A stretch of DNA of 64,000 nt. Origin: Argopecten irradians (lineage: Eukaryota > Mollusca > Bivalvia > Pectinida > Pectinidae). The stretch lies in the NCBI RefSeq assembly GCF_041381155.1, contig NC_091139.1, positions 7,006,383-7,070,382 of the forward strand, given 5' to 3'. Of this stretch, positions 45,701 to 56,519 are shown in pieces (within the stretch, counting starts at the first letter, position 1; each line of letters opens with the position of its first letter). The notes below the pieces were generated by a model, which saw only the letters and a program-made list of their open reading frames with translations, did not search any database and had not been told where the DNA came from. Both the position numbers and the translations under genes were made by a program.

Positions 45701-48581
45701 CCAGTATTTAAGAAGAAGATTTTTAAAGTTTTAGCTTATTTGCCCCTTTTGGGCTCACCCCTCTGCCCAGAGGGGGTTGACCAGGTCCAATGTAGATATG
45801 ATATTAAAATGTTATCTCAGGCTAATAATTCTAAACATGTTTGATTCATTTCCTATGAAAATTGAGCAAAAAATGATCATAAATGTGTTTTCCCTATATA
45901 AACTATAGTAAACTATAGTAAACGTGAGACCCTAGGGTCATATAATTCACAATTTTTGTAAAGGACCTCAAGACCTTTCCATCTATGAAGAGTATGTGAT
46001 TCTACCATTTCCAGAATTTCAGAAGAAGATTTTTGAAGTTATAGCCTATTTGACCAATTTTGACCCTGCCCCTAAGGCCCCTGGGGGTCAGTCATGGAAA
46101 ATTGGTTAATATAATTCAATGGCAATCTCATACTGATAATTCTGACAATATTTGATTCATTTCCTATTACAAATAATCAAATAATACTCAAAAATGTGTT
46201 TTTCCAATATAAACTATAGTAAACTTAACCCCCTCCCCAGGGGGAAACCTGAGACCCCAGGGTCATATAATTCACAATTTTTGTAAAAGACCTTAGGACC
46301 TTTCTATCTATGAAGAGTATTTAATTCCATCACATCTGTGAGTGGAGAAGAAGATTTTTGAAATTTTAGCCAATTTTACCCATTTTGGCCCCTCCCATAG
46401 CTCCCTGGGGTTAGGGGATCATATACATGTAATTCACAATTTTGATTGGCCTTATGCCTTAGAAGTTTTGTGCAAAATTTCCTTGCTTCAGCATTTTTGG
46501 AGAAGAAGTCGAAAATGTAAATTGTTTATGGACATACAACGGACGACGACGGACAAAAGGTGATTAAAATAGGTCACTTGAGACTTCGTCTCAGGTGACC
46601 TAAAAATAGAAAATTATAGACAATAATTGTGTGAATTGCATGATCACTTTTACTATTCAAATCAAATAACAGCAAGAAATCAGAAATTGCAGTTATTTTT
46701 TTTTTTTAAATAATTTATAATTTGTTTTGGCCCTTCAGATTTGTAAGGAATGATTTGAATTTTTCCAAATCCAAGGGTCAACTGAATGATCTGTTCGACC
46801 ATTCAGACTTTCTCATTTTTCTTTTCCCCTTGTAGATATTATCAGGTAATAGTTATATTATATTTTACCTTTACTCCAAGAGACTCTGACAATAATCTTT
46901 GGCCAGAGGACCGCAGTCTTTCTGTTTTAGCATCACACTTCACCTCAATCTGTTGGCGGTCCTGAAATTCCTGTAACAGACGATGTGAGAATGATATTCA
47001 AACAAAGAAATGTACAAGTATATATCTAATATGTACAAGTATTACATGTACCTTGTACATTTTTACATGTAACTCATTCAAGATAATTACAAGAAAATAA
47101 TTATGACATATAGATGTAACATGTAAGCTATAAATGTGGCAAATTTATTCTAATAGCATAGTAAGAAGTATTCTGTAGACTGTGATCAAATGGTAAACAT
47201 GTGCTTAATTGGAAATTAAATTGTATGCTGTGTATGTAATATCTGAATTCTTGTGAGAATGAAACACGAAGGATAATTGTTCACTTTGCAAAGCTACAAT
47301 CACTAATAGAAGGGAGACAACTGTTATAACAAGCTCACCTCAAAATGACTTTTCCATTTGATATACACTTTTCTGGCTTCTTTCCTGACATTGCTGTCTT
47401 CATGTTGTCTAAGCTTATTGACATCTTTACCTACAAATTCAGCATTTTTATAACCAAATTAACATGAAAGATAAACAGAATTACAGATTTAATTTATTGT
47501 AGTTATATATAGCTATAGATCAATTTGCTTTTTGTTCAATAAAACAGTGAATGATTCGAGCAAAAAGTCTTAGTACCGATTTTGGTGTCCTTCATTACAT
47601 TACGAGGTGGTATTTTCTTGCCGAGTTCCTGTAGACATTCCACCATTTCATCTGGTGTTGTGCTACTCAGGCGTAACTTTGCTTGGAGTCTTCTGATCTC
47701 CTCGATTACCACGACCCCCTAAAATAGTAAAATATATATCAGTATCGCACATCTGTACATTTACGTACCTTGAACATATATGTTAAAACAATATTTATTT
47801 TCAGCGGTAAAGGATTAAATTAATTTTAACTTTGCTTGGAGTCGTCTGATCTCCTCGATTACCACGACCCCCTAAAATAGTAAAATATATATCAGTATCG
47901 TACATCTGTACATTTATGTACCTTGAACATATATTTTCTATCAGCGGTAAAGAATTAAATTAATTTGACTTTCCCCTAAAAATCATCTTTGAATTTGCAG
48001 TACATGTATAAGCAACGGCAATTTATAGTAGAGTTAAGTGTAAGCTAACCTTAACACATAGTGCAATAATTGATGACTGATCTCATGTTGATTGATGAAC
48101 TCGGGGTTTTTATTTAGGGACATGGTATGAAAATATATATAGCATATTTTGTTGGTTTTCTATCAATGTGAATCTAAATCAGTATCATGGATAGACATTC
48201 AATCCGTGGCGACATTCAACCCTTGGTATTTAGTTTTTTTCCGGATATCCTAATACAATAATGAAACATAGGGCCATGTATAGTTTCTATATGACAAAAT
48301 AGCCAGAAATACATATAAATTATATGTATTTCTGGCTATTTTTTCATAGGCCTATAGAAACTATACATGGCCCTGTGAATGAAATTTTGCCCGTTTTGCA
48401 GTTTCGTAAGACGAAGAGCCCGATGCTTTTTAATCGTTCTCTAAAACTTAGTTCATTTACTGAAGAGCAAAACAGTGAATACCTTCAATGATTCAATTGT
48501 ACTCTGTTTGTAATACTTCTTCGGCGCCTTCTTTACGATGGTTTGGGATTCTCTGGGTTTTCGTATTACAAACTTGTCCAT
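42551..48581 (-). CDS. TCEANC2: TCEANC2-like protein, 207 residues, five exons
   Basis: Transcription elongation factor A N-terminal and central domain-containing protein 2. Minus-strand exons 48581-48483, 47718-47577, 47430-47339, 46970-46869 and 42739-42551 sum to 624 nt and close in phase (0, 1, 0, 0). It begins MDKFVIRKPRE, as vertebrate TCEANC2 begins MDKFVVRTPR. The TFIIS N-domain (LW domain), about 35-112, carries VVVIEEIRRLQ, GKDVNKLRQHEDSNVRKEAR and KWKSHFE. The C-terminal half, 146-207, has VIERETFHYFKRL and NYRRTIRNIVFTLKHQEDIR, matching the TFIIS central-like domain; there is no zinc ribbon. Total length is within one residue or so of the human protein as I recall it. The domain in relatives binds transcription-elongation partners through helical-bundle contacts; this protein's own role is poorly defined. 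The last intron (4.1 kb) is filled by nested repeats. Confidence 0.95.
43858..45545 (+). mobile_element. Inner tandem-repeat element nested in the outer one
   Basis: Starts 'caacaagaggcccagagggc' with the palindrome aggcccagagggcct and 'cgctcacctggt', and ends with the hairpin 'agctcacct..ggtcc ttt ggacc aggtgagct' and AA. It interrupts one 322-bp unit of the outer element between 'atgagttaa' and 'taatgctc'. Right end CTAA followed by T, with a hairpin seven bases before it, is Helitron-like, but the left end does not start with TC, so a Helentron-type or other family is possible. Confidence 0.75.
44080..45420 (+). repeat. 158-bp tandem array, about 8.5 units
   Basis: The word 'ctcaggccc' and close variants recur at about 44251, 44401, 44556, 44714, 44879, 45038, 45196 and 45354, a period of about 158 bp. 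Each unit has 'cctataaggatgctaccatt' and 'gtcatttatatggaaatag'. The long open frames seen here (for example 44595-45080) come from the repeat, not from a gene. Confidence 0.92.
46869..46970 (-). CDS. TCEANC2: TCEANC2 exon 4
   Basis: Acceptor CTGTTACAG; encodes EFQDRQQIEVKCDAKTERLR through LLSESLGVK, donor AAAG|GTAAAA; phase 0 at both ends. It corresponds to the linker between the two TFIIS-like domains. Confidence 0.93.
47339..47430 (-). CDS. TCEANC2: TCEANC2 exon 3
   Basis: Encodes GKDVNKLRQHEDSNVRKEAR and VYIKWKSHFE, the heart of the TFIIS N-domain with its conserved Trp. Donor GAG|GTGAGC. Confidence 0.95.
47577..47718 (-). CDS. TCEANC2: TCEANC2 exon 2
   Basis: Acceptor CTATTTTAG; encodes GVVVIEEIRRLQAKLRLSST and on through ELGKKIPPRNVMKDTKI, donor ATCG|GTACTA, phase 1. 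Its first 43 bases are duplicated upstream (see the next entry). Confidence 0.94.
47675..47966. repeat. Tandem duplication copying the start of TCEANC2 exon 2
   Basis: Two copies of a unit of about 150 bp (from 47675 and from 47828). Each contains the exon 2 acceptor and about the first 43 coding bases plus upstream intron. The outer copy (pseudo-exon, about 47829-47871) keeps acceptor and coding start but has no donor: the frame soon runs into a stop, so it should not be a usable exon. Confidence 0.9.
48271..48373. repeat. Palindrome in TCEANC2 intron 1
   Basis: Arms of about 50 bases, from 'gggccatgtatagtttctat' inwards to 'agccagaaatacatata', meet at 'aatt'. A few bases in the right arm are extra. 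Confidence 0.92.
48483..48581 (-). CDS. TCEANC2: TCEANC2 exon 1 (residues 1-33)
   Basis: Begins MDKFVIRKPRESQTIVKKAP and ends STIESLK, donor AAG|GTATTC, phase 0. The ATG context (A at -3, G at +4) is good and the N-terminus matches the vertebrate protein. Confidence 0.95.
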
Positions 48582-48694
48582 TTTGTTCGCTTTGTTTATC
48601 CGGAAGTGTGCAATCAGTATGCATAGGTGCGTTCGATTAAAACTTTTGACGTATTATGAATTGTCTCCCTTTGAACATATATACACAAATAAAT

Positions 48695-48964
48695 TTAAAG
48701 TTGTTCCGACGCTGACACAGCATAAATGATATTCATCATTTGAACAATTATTGGTGTTTAATCGTGTTATGTATGTCTAAACAACACAAAAAATAATATA
48801 AAATAATTTATTTTGCTTTTGGTGCATGCGCAATCAGTGCTTCATTCCATATTATAAGATATAGCGACACGGATTTTTTTCGGGATGCAATTAATTAGTT
48901 TTTGTAATTTTTACTTGATAATGAACAAAATATCATTTGTCAGCGGTGGAGCTAGCATCTTTAA
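48695..48964 (-). mobile_element. MITE family A, copy 3, in the TCEANC2 promoter region
   Basis: Inverted relative to 4122-4466: it runs from 'cgctgacacagcataaatga' through 'gcatgcgcaatcagtgctt' to 'gtcagcggtggagctagcat'. It begins only 114 bases upstream of the TCEANC2 start codon, so it may contribute UTR or promoter sequence. Confidence 0.8.
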
Positions 48965-49020
48965 TTTATTTCACATCAAATCCATTATTAAATCCAACAA
49001 TTTCTTCGTTAATTTTCTGC

Positions 49021-49365
49021 TTAAAGTGAACAGTCGGGCAAGGATGGCTAAAGTCGGTAAAAATGGTGTGAATGTATCCAGTATAATTTCTTATGAAATG
49101 GAAAAATAAAATCTCTCGTCAAAATCTGTCAGCGCACGAGGAAATTGATTTAAAGTTTGGGAATTCTAAAACGTCCTCCCGGCTCACTATGTCCGTGGTT
49201 ACATTTCCACGCAGCCTCGCTTTCAATGCTTTCAACTTTTATTTACTTTAATGGTCAGAACTGGGAAACTAAGCAGAACTTGACCGTCGTATTAATATGT
49301 GAGAACTTTTGGAAGGCCAATGAACGCATTTAGACTGGTTTTCTTTGCCCGACTATTCACTTTAA
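49021..49365. mobile_element. MITE with TTAA ends
   Basis: Ends 'ttaaagtgaacagtcgggca' and, inverted, 'ttaaagtgaatagtcgggca' bracket 345 bp without coding capacity. TTAA at both borders fits piggyBac-type insertion but could simply belong to the repeat. Confidence 0.85.
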
Positions 49366-49552
49366 CCTCATAGTGATCTTGGCGTTGTATATTAAAAATG
49401 CAATTCAAGTTTGACGTAAGCATGTTTTATACAGGATCCTGGGGCATTAAAAACTAAAATGAACATTTTTTGATAACATATTAAAGGCCCACTATCTTTC
49501 CGAAACGGCTTCGATAATTTTGTAGAGTCGCAAAAGTTAATAACTTACCGTT

Positions 49553-50003
49553 CAGAATAACTCATATTTTATGGGAGTGTAAAGAAGTACAAAATCTTTT
49601 AGATTGTTTCACAGCTCTACTTAATGTTTTATTCATTCCTTTTGGTTTCAATAAACAAACTTTTATTTTTGGTCTACATTCCTCCAACTCCATTTCCTTC
49701 AAAGCTGACAATGAAATTCTGCTTGTTATAAAACAGTATATTTATAGAATGAGATGTCTCCATAAGTCTCTCAGTACTAATGGTCTTGTCAATTTTTTAA
49801 AAGATTATTATAATACTCAGAAATATATAGCTTACAGCCAAGGAGGAAGAGCAAAAATTAAATTTGAGAAAGACTGGAAAAAATGGGGAAAATAGCTATT
49901 TATAGCCTTTTATTCGTACACCTCACCCTGAAATATTCGCAATATGATTATCATACCATTACCATCTCTCTGTCTACCCCTCCCCTTTATCTATCCTTCT
50001 CTT

Positions 50004-50088
<85 letters not shown>

Positions 50089-50248
50089 CCTTTCTCTTTG
50101 TTTTTCTTTTCTGTTTTTTTTTGTTTTTCGTCTCTCTCTGTGTATATTTGATAGTATAAGGTGTATGTGTGTGTATGTGAAGAATGAAAGTGTTTTCGTT
50201 TGTCATGTCAAATGTGTTATAAAATTTGAAAAAATAAAAAATTACAAA
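49553..50248 (+). mobile_element. 5'-truncated LINE with 14-bp target-site duplication
   Basis: The repeat 'aataacttaccgtt' at 49539-49552 and 50249-50262 brackets 696 bp. The insertion opens inside a reverse-transcriptase C-terminal region (RITHILWECKEVQNLL, then CLHKSLSTNGLVNFLKDYY and KFEKDWKKWGK), stops at 49893-49895, and has a 3' UTR with a CT microsatellite and an A-rich end. The peptide motif THILxxC is shared with the LINE at 39 kb, so a related family is likely. Confidence 0.9.
49997..50098. repeat. (CT)n microsatellite
   Basis: About 100 bases of nearly pure CT inside the LINE 3' UTR. The Ser/Leu-rich and Arg/Glu-rich open frames here are artefacts of it. Confidence 0.97.
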
Positions 50249-50757
50249 AATAACTTACCGTTAATACTACATGTATCATCACCTTCTGGACAATTTGATC
50301 AAAATAAATAAAATGTTAATTTTCATAACGCGGGTCGTCTTATGTCCCCCCTTCGTCATAAATACCTTTATGTTTTGCTCTGGAAAGGTAGTGGGCCTTT
50401 AATGTTATGATTGATGATGTCTATTACACCAAAGATGGTTTATTTAAATATCTCTGATTACAAATATTTGTAAACATTAAACATTTGCTGATGATAAAGT
50501 ATTCATAGAAAAGTGTTTTTTCCCAAAATGCTTACTTTTAATTAGTTTATGATATCATTTTGTCACCGTTGCGGCCCACCGTAAACGCCTGCGTGACATT
50601 TTTCAAGCTCTTTTTTCCAGCAATTAACATTCCTGTTGATAAACTGGACGGTTTGAGGAGAAACAGATGGTAGTTAACGCTTTCAATATCATTATATATG
50701 TATTTTGTGAATTATTTTTGTTTCATAGTAATTAACATTGAAAGTGACAGAAAGCAT

Positions 50758-51152
50758 TAAAAGGCCCACTACCTTTCCGAAACGGCTTCTAATTTTTAAA
50801 ATGGGAATGTAAAACGAGATCGATAATTTTTTTCGAGTCGCAAAAGTTATTAACTTACCGTCAAAACTTCACGTATCGTCACCTCCTGAACAATTTGATT
50901 AAAAATAAATAAAATATTAATTTTCATAACGCGGGTCGTCTTATGTTTCCCGCCGTCGTCCTAAATACCGCGCGGTAGTTGACTATCACTGCTCCAGACG
51001 GCAAAACAGCGAAATGACTCTCCACTGTTATCATATATTACGGAGGAAATCTTGCATAAATTTGGTGTTGTAAGCTCATCTTAGGCCATCGGTATATATT
51101 TACTGATGTTATTAATGTTTTTATAAGAAACCTTTATGTTTTACTCCGAAAA
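50758..51152 (+). mobile_element. DNA element family C, copy 2
   Basis: Starts 'ttaaaaggcccactaccttt' and follows copy 1 through 'ttttcataacgcgggtcgtc'. It then carries extra sequence absent from copy 1 before the shared end 'acctttatgttttactccg'. The right terminus is worn. Confidence 0.7.
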
Positions 51153-52677
51153 GTGTCAATTTTATGCATTGAATGAGACATTTAGCATTATTTCCAAATA
51201 TGCATTGGTATCCGAAATATTTATTCACTCTCCTTTCTTTATGTAATCTATTTGGTTTGGTTGTTGCTAGCTATACATGTATCATATTACAGTCATTAGA
51301 ACCGAAACGGGAATTTCTTTCTTAAGACACATCTGATCCATGATTAAACTCAGTAACCTTTCAAAGATTCTGAATTGTGAAAGGTCAATTAAGTTGTTTA
51401 CCCAATTATTCGGTCTGGTCTTATCCAAAACAGCATTGATAGTAGTATAGTTTGCTGAAATGTACAAAAAATGTGCATATCATAAACTACGTATGCAAAT
51501 CTTGAAAATATCAATTGAGGCGCGTTTACAAAGAAACTCGGAACAAAGAACCTAAAAAAATATTCGGATAACGTTGAATACGACATAAAATTTCTGAAAT
51601 CATTCATTGTTGCGTTTGTGTAAATTGACAAGGCGAACACCGACCACCGTAAGGCCTCTGTCAAAATATCGTTTCGTGGCACGAATGGCTAACACATGCT
51701 CAGAAAGGTTTGCAAATAAAATGAGAAAAATAAATGACTCGTAAAAACAATGAAACTACGATCAAGACGAATTAAAAAAAGTATAGTTATCATAACGACT
51801 TTTGTAATCTGGTAAAAAAATGAAAATGAAATATTTTCTGGGATGAAATCTATAATAATTATACAATGGAACAACGTTAATCTGTAAGACTCTACATTCC
51901 CAGTATCTTGATCAACAAGTCATTGAGACAGTCTTATTAGCGACATTTATACCCTTGTCGGAAAAATATTGTACAAAGTTAACCCAGAGCATTATGATCA
52001 ATTCCTAGTTTCTAGATCAACAAGTCATTTAAACATTGTCTTTTTACCGGCATCCAAACTCATGTCGGAAGGCCAATGCAAACAAAATCGAAATATTTCT
52101 TCCAGTCGATCTCTAAATATTTTATCATACCTGAGAAAGGAATGACTACAAGTCTTAAGGTGATTTTTCTGTCTCATTTATAGTAATTCTATTTCTGTTC
52201 TGTTAATATGATGAATTACGAAGAATTTTTGTTTTTATAAATGAAATGAAATTGAACCATATCAGCCGAGTATCAGACGTGGGCAATGAATTGTGCTCTA
52301 TGTCGTGTTTTGCAAGATGTGCAAAATGAGAACTTCGAATTAACTTGTCCAATACAGGATATAAGCAACTTATAATTAGGAGAAATTCTATCTTTTTTAC
52401 CGAATTGATCTGACGAATGGATTTCTACGAAAAAAAAAAACTAAAAGAAACCTGAGTTTGCCTTGATTCAAGCTGCGTACCATTCGAGACGTGTTCTGGG
52501 ATATCAGCACAAGTGAGAGCTCCGTTATAATTTTATAATTAACAAGCCTTCATATATATAAATAATGACAAGCATTGAAAAGGATATTGATTTCCCATCC
52601 GACCAAAGATAACATCGCTATAGTAATACTATAGTGATCACACGTAAGCCTAAAAATTAAAATTTATCTCTTTGTGT
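51153..52677. other. Intergenic, no supported gene
   Basis: Minus-strand open frames at 51282-51467 and 51398-51682 overlap each other. A splice acceptor-like site lies between them, but I recognise no protein and do not call a gene. The phrase 'gatcaacaagtcatt' occurs twice (51911, 52016), hinting at a weak duplication. Confidence 0.3.
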
Positions 52678-53165
52678 TTGATCGTTTGATAAAATTAACG
52701 TCCTATTAACAACCAGGGTCATGTAAGGACGGTCTCCCATGTATGCGACGCGTTGCGTGTATGAAGCGGATCATATTGTGTCTTCTTGCATAGTGGAACT
52801 CTTGCCCTTTTTATAGTGCTATATCACTGAAACATGTCGCCGAAGACACCAAGCAACACCCCATCCAGTCACAATATACTGAAAATGGGCGAACCAGTCG
52901 TCCCACTCTCTTAAAGCTAAGAGCTAAGCAGGAGAAGAAACTACCACTTTTGGTGTGTCCCGACCAGGGGATAGAACTCAGAGTCTTACTCACAGAAGCG
53001 AACGCTCAACAGAAGGCTAAAAGTGAGGTGGTGTCAGGGGAGACGTAAGGAAGAAGAAAGTAAGTCAGGAAGAAAGAAAAGATAATATCATGAATTTAGT
53101 CGCCTTTTACGATCATGCAATAGGGAGAGCGGGTAAAACGCTAACACGCTACCTGCACGACAAAA
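52678..53165 (-). repeat. SINE-like repeat, copy 2 (longest)
   Basis: Plus-strand landmarks are 'aacgtcctattaacaaccag', 'ggtctcccatgtatg' and the end block 'cgatcatgcaatagggag'. On the minus strand 'gagttctatcccctgg' resembles a tRNA B box preceded by 'gcgttcgcttctgtgag', fitting a tRNA-derived head with the 'aacgtcc' part as tail. The open frame at 52811-52993 lies inside it. Confidence 0.65.
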
Positions 53166-53261
53166 CATTATCTACATTCCTGCTTTTAAATCCGTAATGG
53201 TCTTAAGATAGAAAATAATTAGTTTTTTAATATTTCATATGGGTGCCGTTATATTTAAAAA

Positions 53262-53371
53262 AATCCACATTAATAACTTTTGCCACACTACAAAATTATC
53301 AATCTCGTTTCACCTTGATTTCCCATTTTAAAAATCAAACGCCGTTTCGGAAAAAGGTAGTGGGCTTTTAA
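53262..53371 (-). mobile_element. DNA element family C, copy 3 (fragment)
   Basis: Inverted end of the family: read on the minus strand it runs from 'aaaagcccactacc' through 'ccgaaacggcg' to 'aaaagttattaatg'. The other end is missing. Confidence 0.75.
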
Positions 53372-55329
53372 CTTGAAATTCTCCTGTTAACAGAGACAAA
53401 GTTGTAGTGAAGAAAATACCTAAATTAAAATACATATGCATTTATATCAAAATGCAAAAATGGTAGCTTCCTAAAACATAACAGAATGTATACAAGGTAT
53501 AAAACTAAAATTGTGAAAACACATCCATATAAATTAAAGGAATATTCATGAAACTGGGTCCTGGTGTGAACTTACAAATGTAACGCGTGGTAGGAAGGCC
53601 GAACACCTCCAAATTGTAAAACTCGCCTATCTACTATTTTTTGTTCTGAAACGGGAGATGATCGATTGCTATATGTGTCTCGTATTTCATCACAGAACAT
53701 TCAAGAAGTGAAAAAAATGTATTTTATTCCCGAAATCACACGAGAAAATAGGAGGGTGTCGATGCATTAACAATTCAAAGCCAAGAAATAAAAATAATAC
53801 TTTAAGAAGGCAAACCAAAATAGCTTTAGCTAAGGGGATGATTAATAGATTGCAGAAACACTTCCACGATGGACACATGCATTGCAAAAGTGTTGAAGAC
53901 AATTACAAAGGAAAAGTACTAACAATACAAGTTCGAATCCTCTCGACATTAACTCATTACTTCGGCTAACTAATAGAAAACGTTCCCTAAAGGAATTCAG
54001 CGACTCGGCTCAATTAAGATGCCAGGTTCGCTCGCAGTGACTGCAATTTATAACGAGGGCGCAATATATCATCCAAAAGTGAGATCAAATACGTATGCAT
54101 CGACTTCTTATTAGAACAAATCGATTTCCGACGGCAATATTGTAAGAACAAATAAACATCAAGTATGTGTTATGAGCATTATCCAAGTTGATGACAGACC
54201 TTTATCCTCATTTGTGAGTCGTTTTCTTTCCTGGAAATCTATTCAGCGTTTTACCATCAACGTATTGTTTGAAGTAAAGTGTCCCATTATCAACGTTAAA
54301 TGATCGACTTGCATGTTAGATTGTGGTAAATTATATAAACGAATGGTATACATGCTATCACTGTTTCAATGAGCAAATAGGTATTAGTAAGGTCTATTTG
54401 TTTTATCGACACTTAACTGATGAAACATAATGAAGCGATGAAAGAGTACCCATAGTAGAATCATATTATAATATCCCTTTCAAAATCTTTGCGTCAGCAC
54501 TACATTTCCTCTTTCAATGCTTTCCTCGTTCATAGGTTGAACGTCCACCATTACTTAATTAATTGTTATCGAAGTTGTCTTATCATAAAACGGAAAATGT
54601 TACTACGTTCCCGGAAGGATATGAACTTTTGACGATAATGTACAATGTCCCTATTCTTTTTGGGATTTAAATCTTAAGTTTTGTATCTATAGAATATAAT
54701 GTATATATCGTATAAAAATAGATGTGAGTTTTTGTGTCGGCAAATAGTATTTTTATCGAGAATTCATTTCAGATGACACTTCATAAACGAATCATTGTCG
54801 AGCTAAATCAAAACTTAAAAAATATATTTTATGAATCATCATATGAAATAAAAAAAAATAATGTAAGAATCGTTTCATCGTATAACTACAAGAGCCTACA
54901 TTCTGCAGGATTTTAATACTACAATCTATTGAATAATAATGACAAAGCTTTCTCAAATCATTCCACGTATCCGGTATTGGACGTCAACACCGACATAGAA
55001 TCAATCCATCACAGACAAAGAAAAATAACTGTTAAAAACAAATTCTTATTTAGAACACGTTACCATACTTAAACGATTTCAGGGGTTTCACTCCCACGCT
55101 AGGGAAACATTCTATCATCTGACTCTTAACACTGCTTAAACTCAATAAATTGAAAACGTTTATCGATATATGAAAAGAAGAAAAAATTGTTATTTTTTAT
55201 TTGAAATGTCATGTTTTAGATTGTTTTTGCTTTCGTTATGGCGACGTACGAATTCTAAAGAACGTGTTTAAATAACCAGCTTAAACATGAGGGGTACTAT
55301 CCCTGCTATTTACCGTTGTACCATGCTGC
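53372..55329. other. Intergenic, nothing seen
   Basis: Short open frames only (53690-53902, 54734-54916), none with a recognisable feature. Confidence 0.5.
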
Positions 55330-55645
55330 TCACATCCCGATATTCCAGGGGTTACTATCACTGTCGTTATATCCACCCTTGGAATATTTCATAGCAAAAC
55401 TGAATTAAAAGCCTCTGTGTTCGACATCAAATTGGACAGGTAGTTTGGTCCTTAAAACAATCGAATAGCGATATACTGTACATGGCTTTGAAGTTGGGCG
55501 TCGCTCTCTACATAATCTTCAAAGAAAGACTCTGTAGGCATGTGATTAGTCAGTTGTTTTCTCCTCAACTGCCTTCATTTATACTCAGACATATGGGTAG
55601 ATATGACGACAGCGATAGCTACCCCTGATATATTGAGGATGTATT
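55330..55645 (-). mobile_element. Foldback MITE family B, copy 2
   Basis: Left end 'cccgatattccaggggttac' and 'tatcactgtcgttatatcc'; right end, inverted, 'tacatcctcaatatatcagg' and 'gctatcgctgtcgtcatat'. The middle carries 'ggcatgtgattagtcagtt', the inverse of the family B copy at 33014-33362. Confidence 0.8.
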
Positions 55646-56371
55646 GCTCAATATAGATATTAAATCAAACTCCCATGTCTACAGTATATTGTTTTGGGTA
55701 AACACTCAATATCTACGAATATGACACTGTAGAATTATTTCAGTTTATTTCGTCCAATGTAAGTGTACATCTCTCAAAACTTGTGTCCATAGTATGTTAC
55801 ATAAAACTTAAGAAACTTCCAGTTCCATCAGCTCCGCTTACTTTCATTGAAGAACACGAAGCTCAACTGATAAAATAACCTTTAGGTTCATTAACCCATT
55901 GTTCGCGTGCCTCTTTCTACGTGTTCGATAACGTATCAATGATAGTGGTACTTTACCTGTCGTAAATTGTAATGAATTATACGATATTGTTCCCCCGATT
56001 GTTTTTGAAAAAAGTAAGACGCCCGTAGGACGAGAATGGGATGCTACAAATCAAACCAATTTGGATCAGAAGTAGTTAACTAAATCTTAACATTGTGTCA
56101 GCAAAACTTCTCTGATAATCGAAGGCTACTGTTGGCCCAATCTACAATTATATCCAGTGGAAATTTGATGTTGTCACACTGATCAAGAAGCTGCTGTACA
56201 GTGATACCGTATATAGTGGATAATTCCCTACAGAATTATAGTGTAGTGGTTGACTCATAATTAATACTGACACCAGCTATCGGCATCGCATCACTTTATT
56301 GGGTTCTTCACTCAATTATGTTGTTTTTGAAGTCCTGCGTCTCCAAATCCAATTTTAGGAAAATATTTAGG
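55646..56371. other. Intergenic, nothing seen
   Basis: No gene or named repeat supported. Confidence 0.5.
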
Positions 56372-56519
56372 TTGAATTGATCATTTAACGTCCTATTGAC
56401 AGTCAAGGAAAACATCGATCAATGGTCAGCACCTGGCAACTGACCCACATAGGATTCGAATTCGCGACCCAGAAGTGGAGGACTTGTGGTAATAAGTTGA
56501 GATGTCTTTACCACTCTAT
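56372..56519 (-). repeat. tRNA-derived SINE, copy 3 (short type)
   Basis: Minus strand: 'agagtggtaaagacatctc' resembles an A box and 'gcgaattcgaatcctat' a B box, spaced as in a tRNA. The tail on the plus strand is 'tttaacgtcctattgacag'. It resembles 61745-61891. Confidence 0.7.

Larger units (their letters stand above)
42871..46603 (+). mobile_element. Outer tandem-repeat element (Pearl/Helentron-like) in TCEANC2 intron 4
   Basis: The left end has 'caacaagaggcccatgggcc', a hairpin-forming motif, then 'ggtcacctgag'. The right end has the hairpin 'ggtcacttgagac tt cgtctcaggtgacc' followed by CTAA at 46600-46603. Inside, a unit of about 322 bp marked by 'tttttcctatataaactata' recurs at 43231, 43555, 45569, 45893 and 46207. 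If the inner element (43858-45545) is removed the spacing stays even. Non-autonomous elements with central tandem arrays and a 3' hairpin are known from bivalves as Pearl/HINE elements; assignment here is by structure only. Confidence 0.75.
49480..50402 (+). mobile_element. DNA element family C, copy 1, interrupted by a LINE
   Basis: Ends 'ttaaaggcccactatctttc' and, inverted, 'ttaaaggcccactacctttc'. It shares 'tcgcaaaagttaataactta' and 'ttttcataacgcgggtcgtc' with 50758-51152 and, inverted, part of 53262-53371. Without the LINE insertion it would be about 213 bp. Confidence 0.82.

Noticed and set aside
49883-50311. Ser/Leu-rich 142-codon frame and the opposite Arg/Glu-rich frame
   Set aside because: They are produced by the CT microsatellite in the LINE 3' UTR.
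51282-51682. Overlapping minus-strand frames with an acceptor-like site between
   Set aside because: No family recognised, no second splice partner, and composition like the surroundings.
56372-56519. A real tRNA gene
   Set aside because: A and B boxes are present, but the acceptor stem does not pair and the sequence recurs with a SINE tail.
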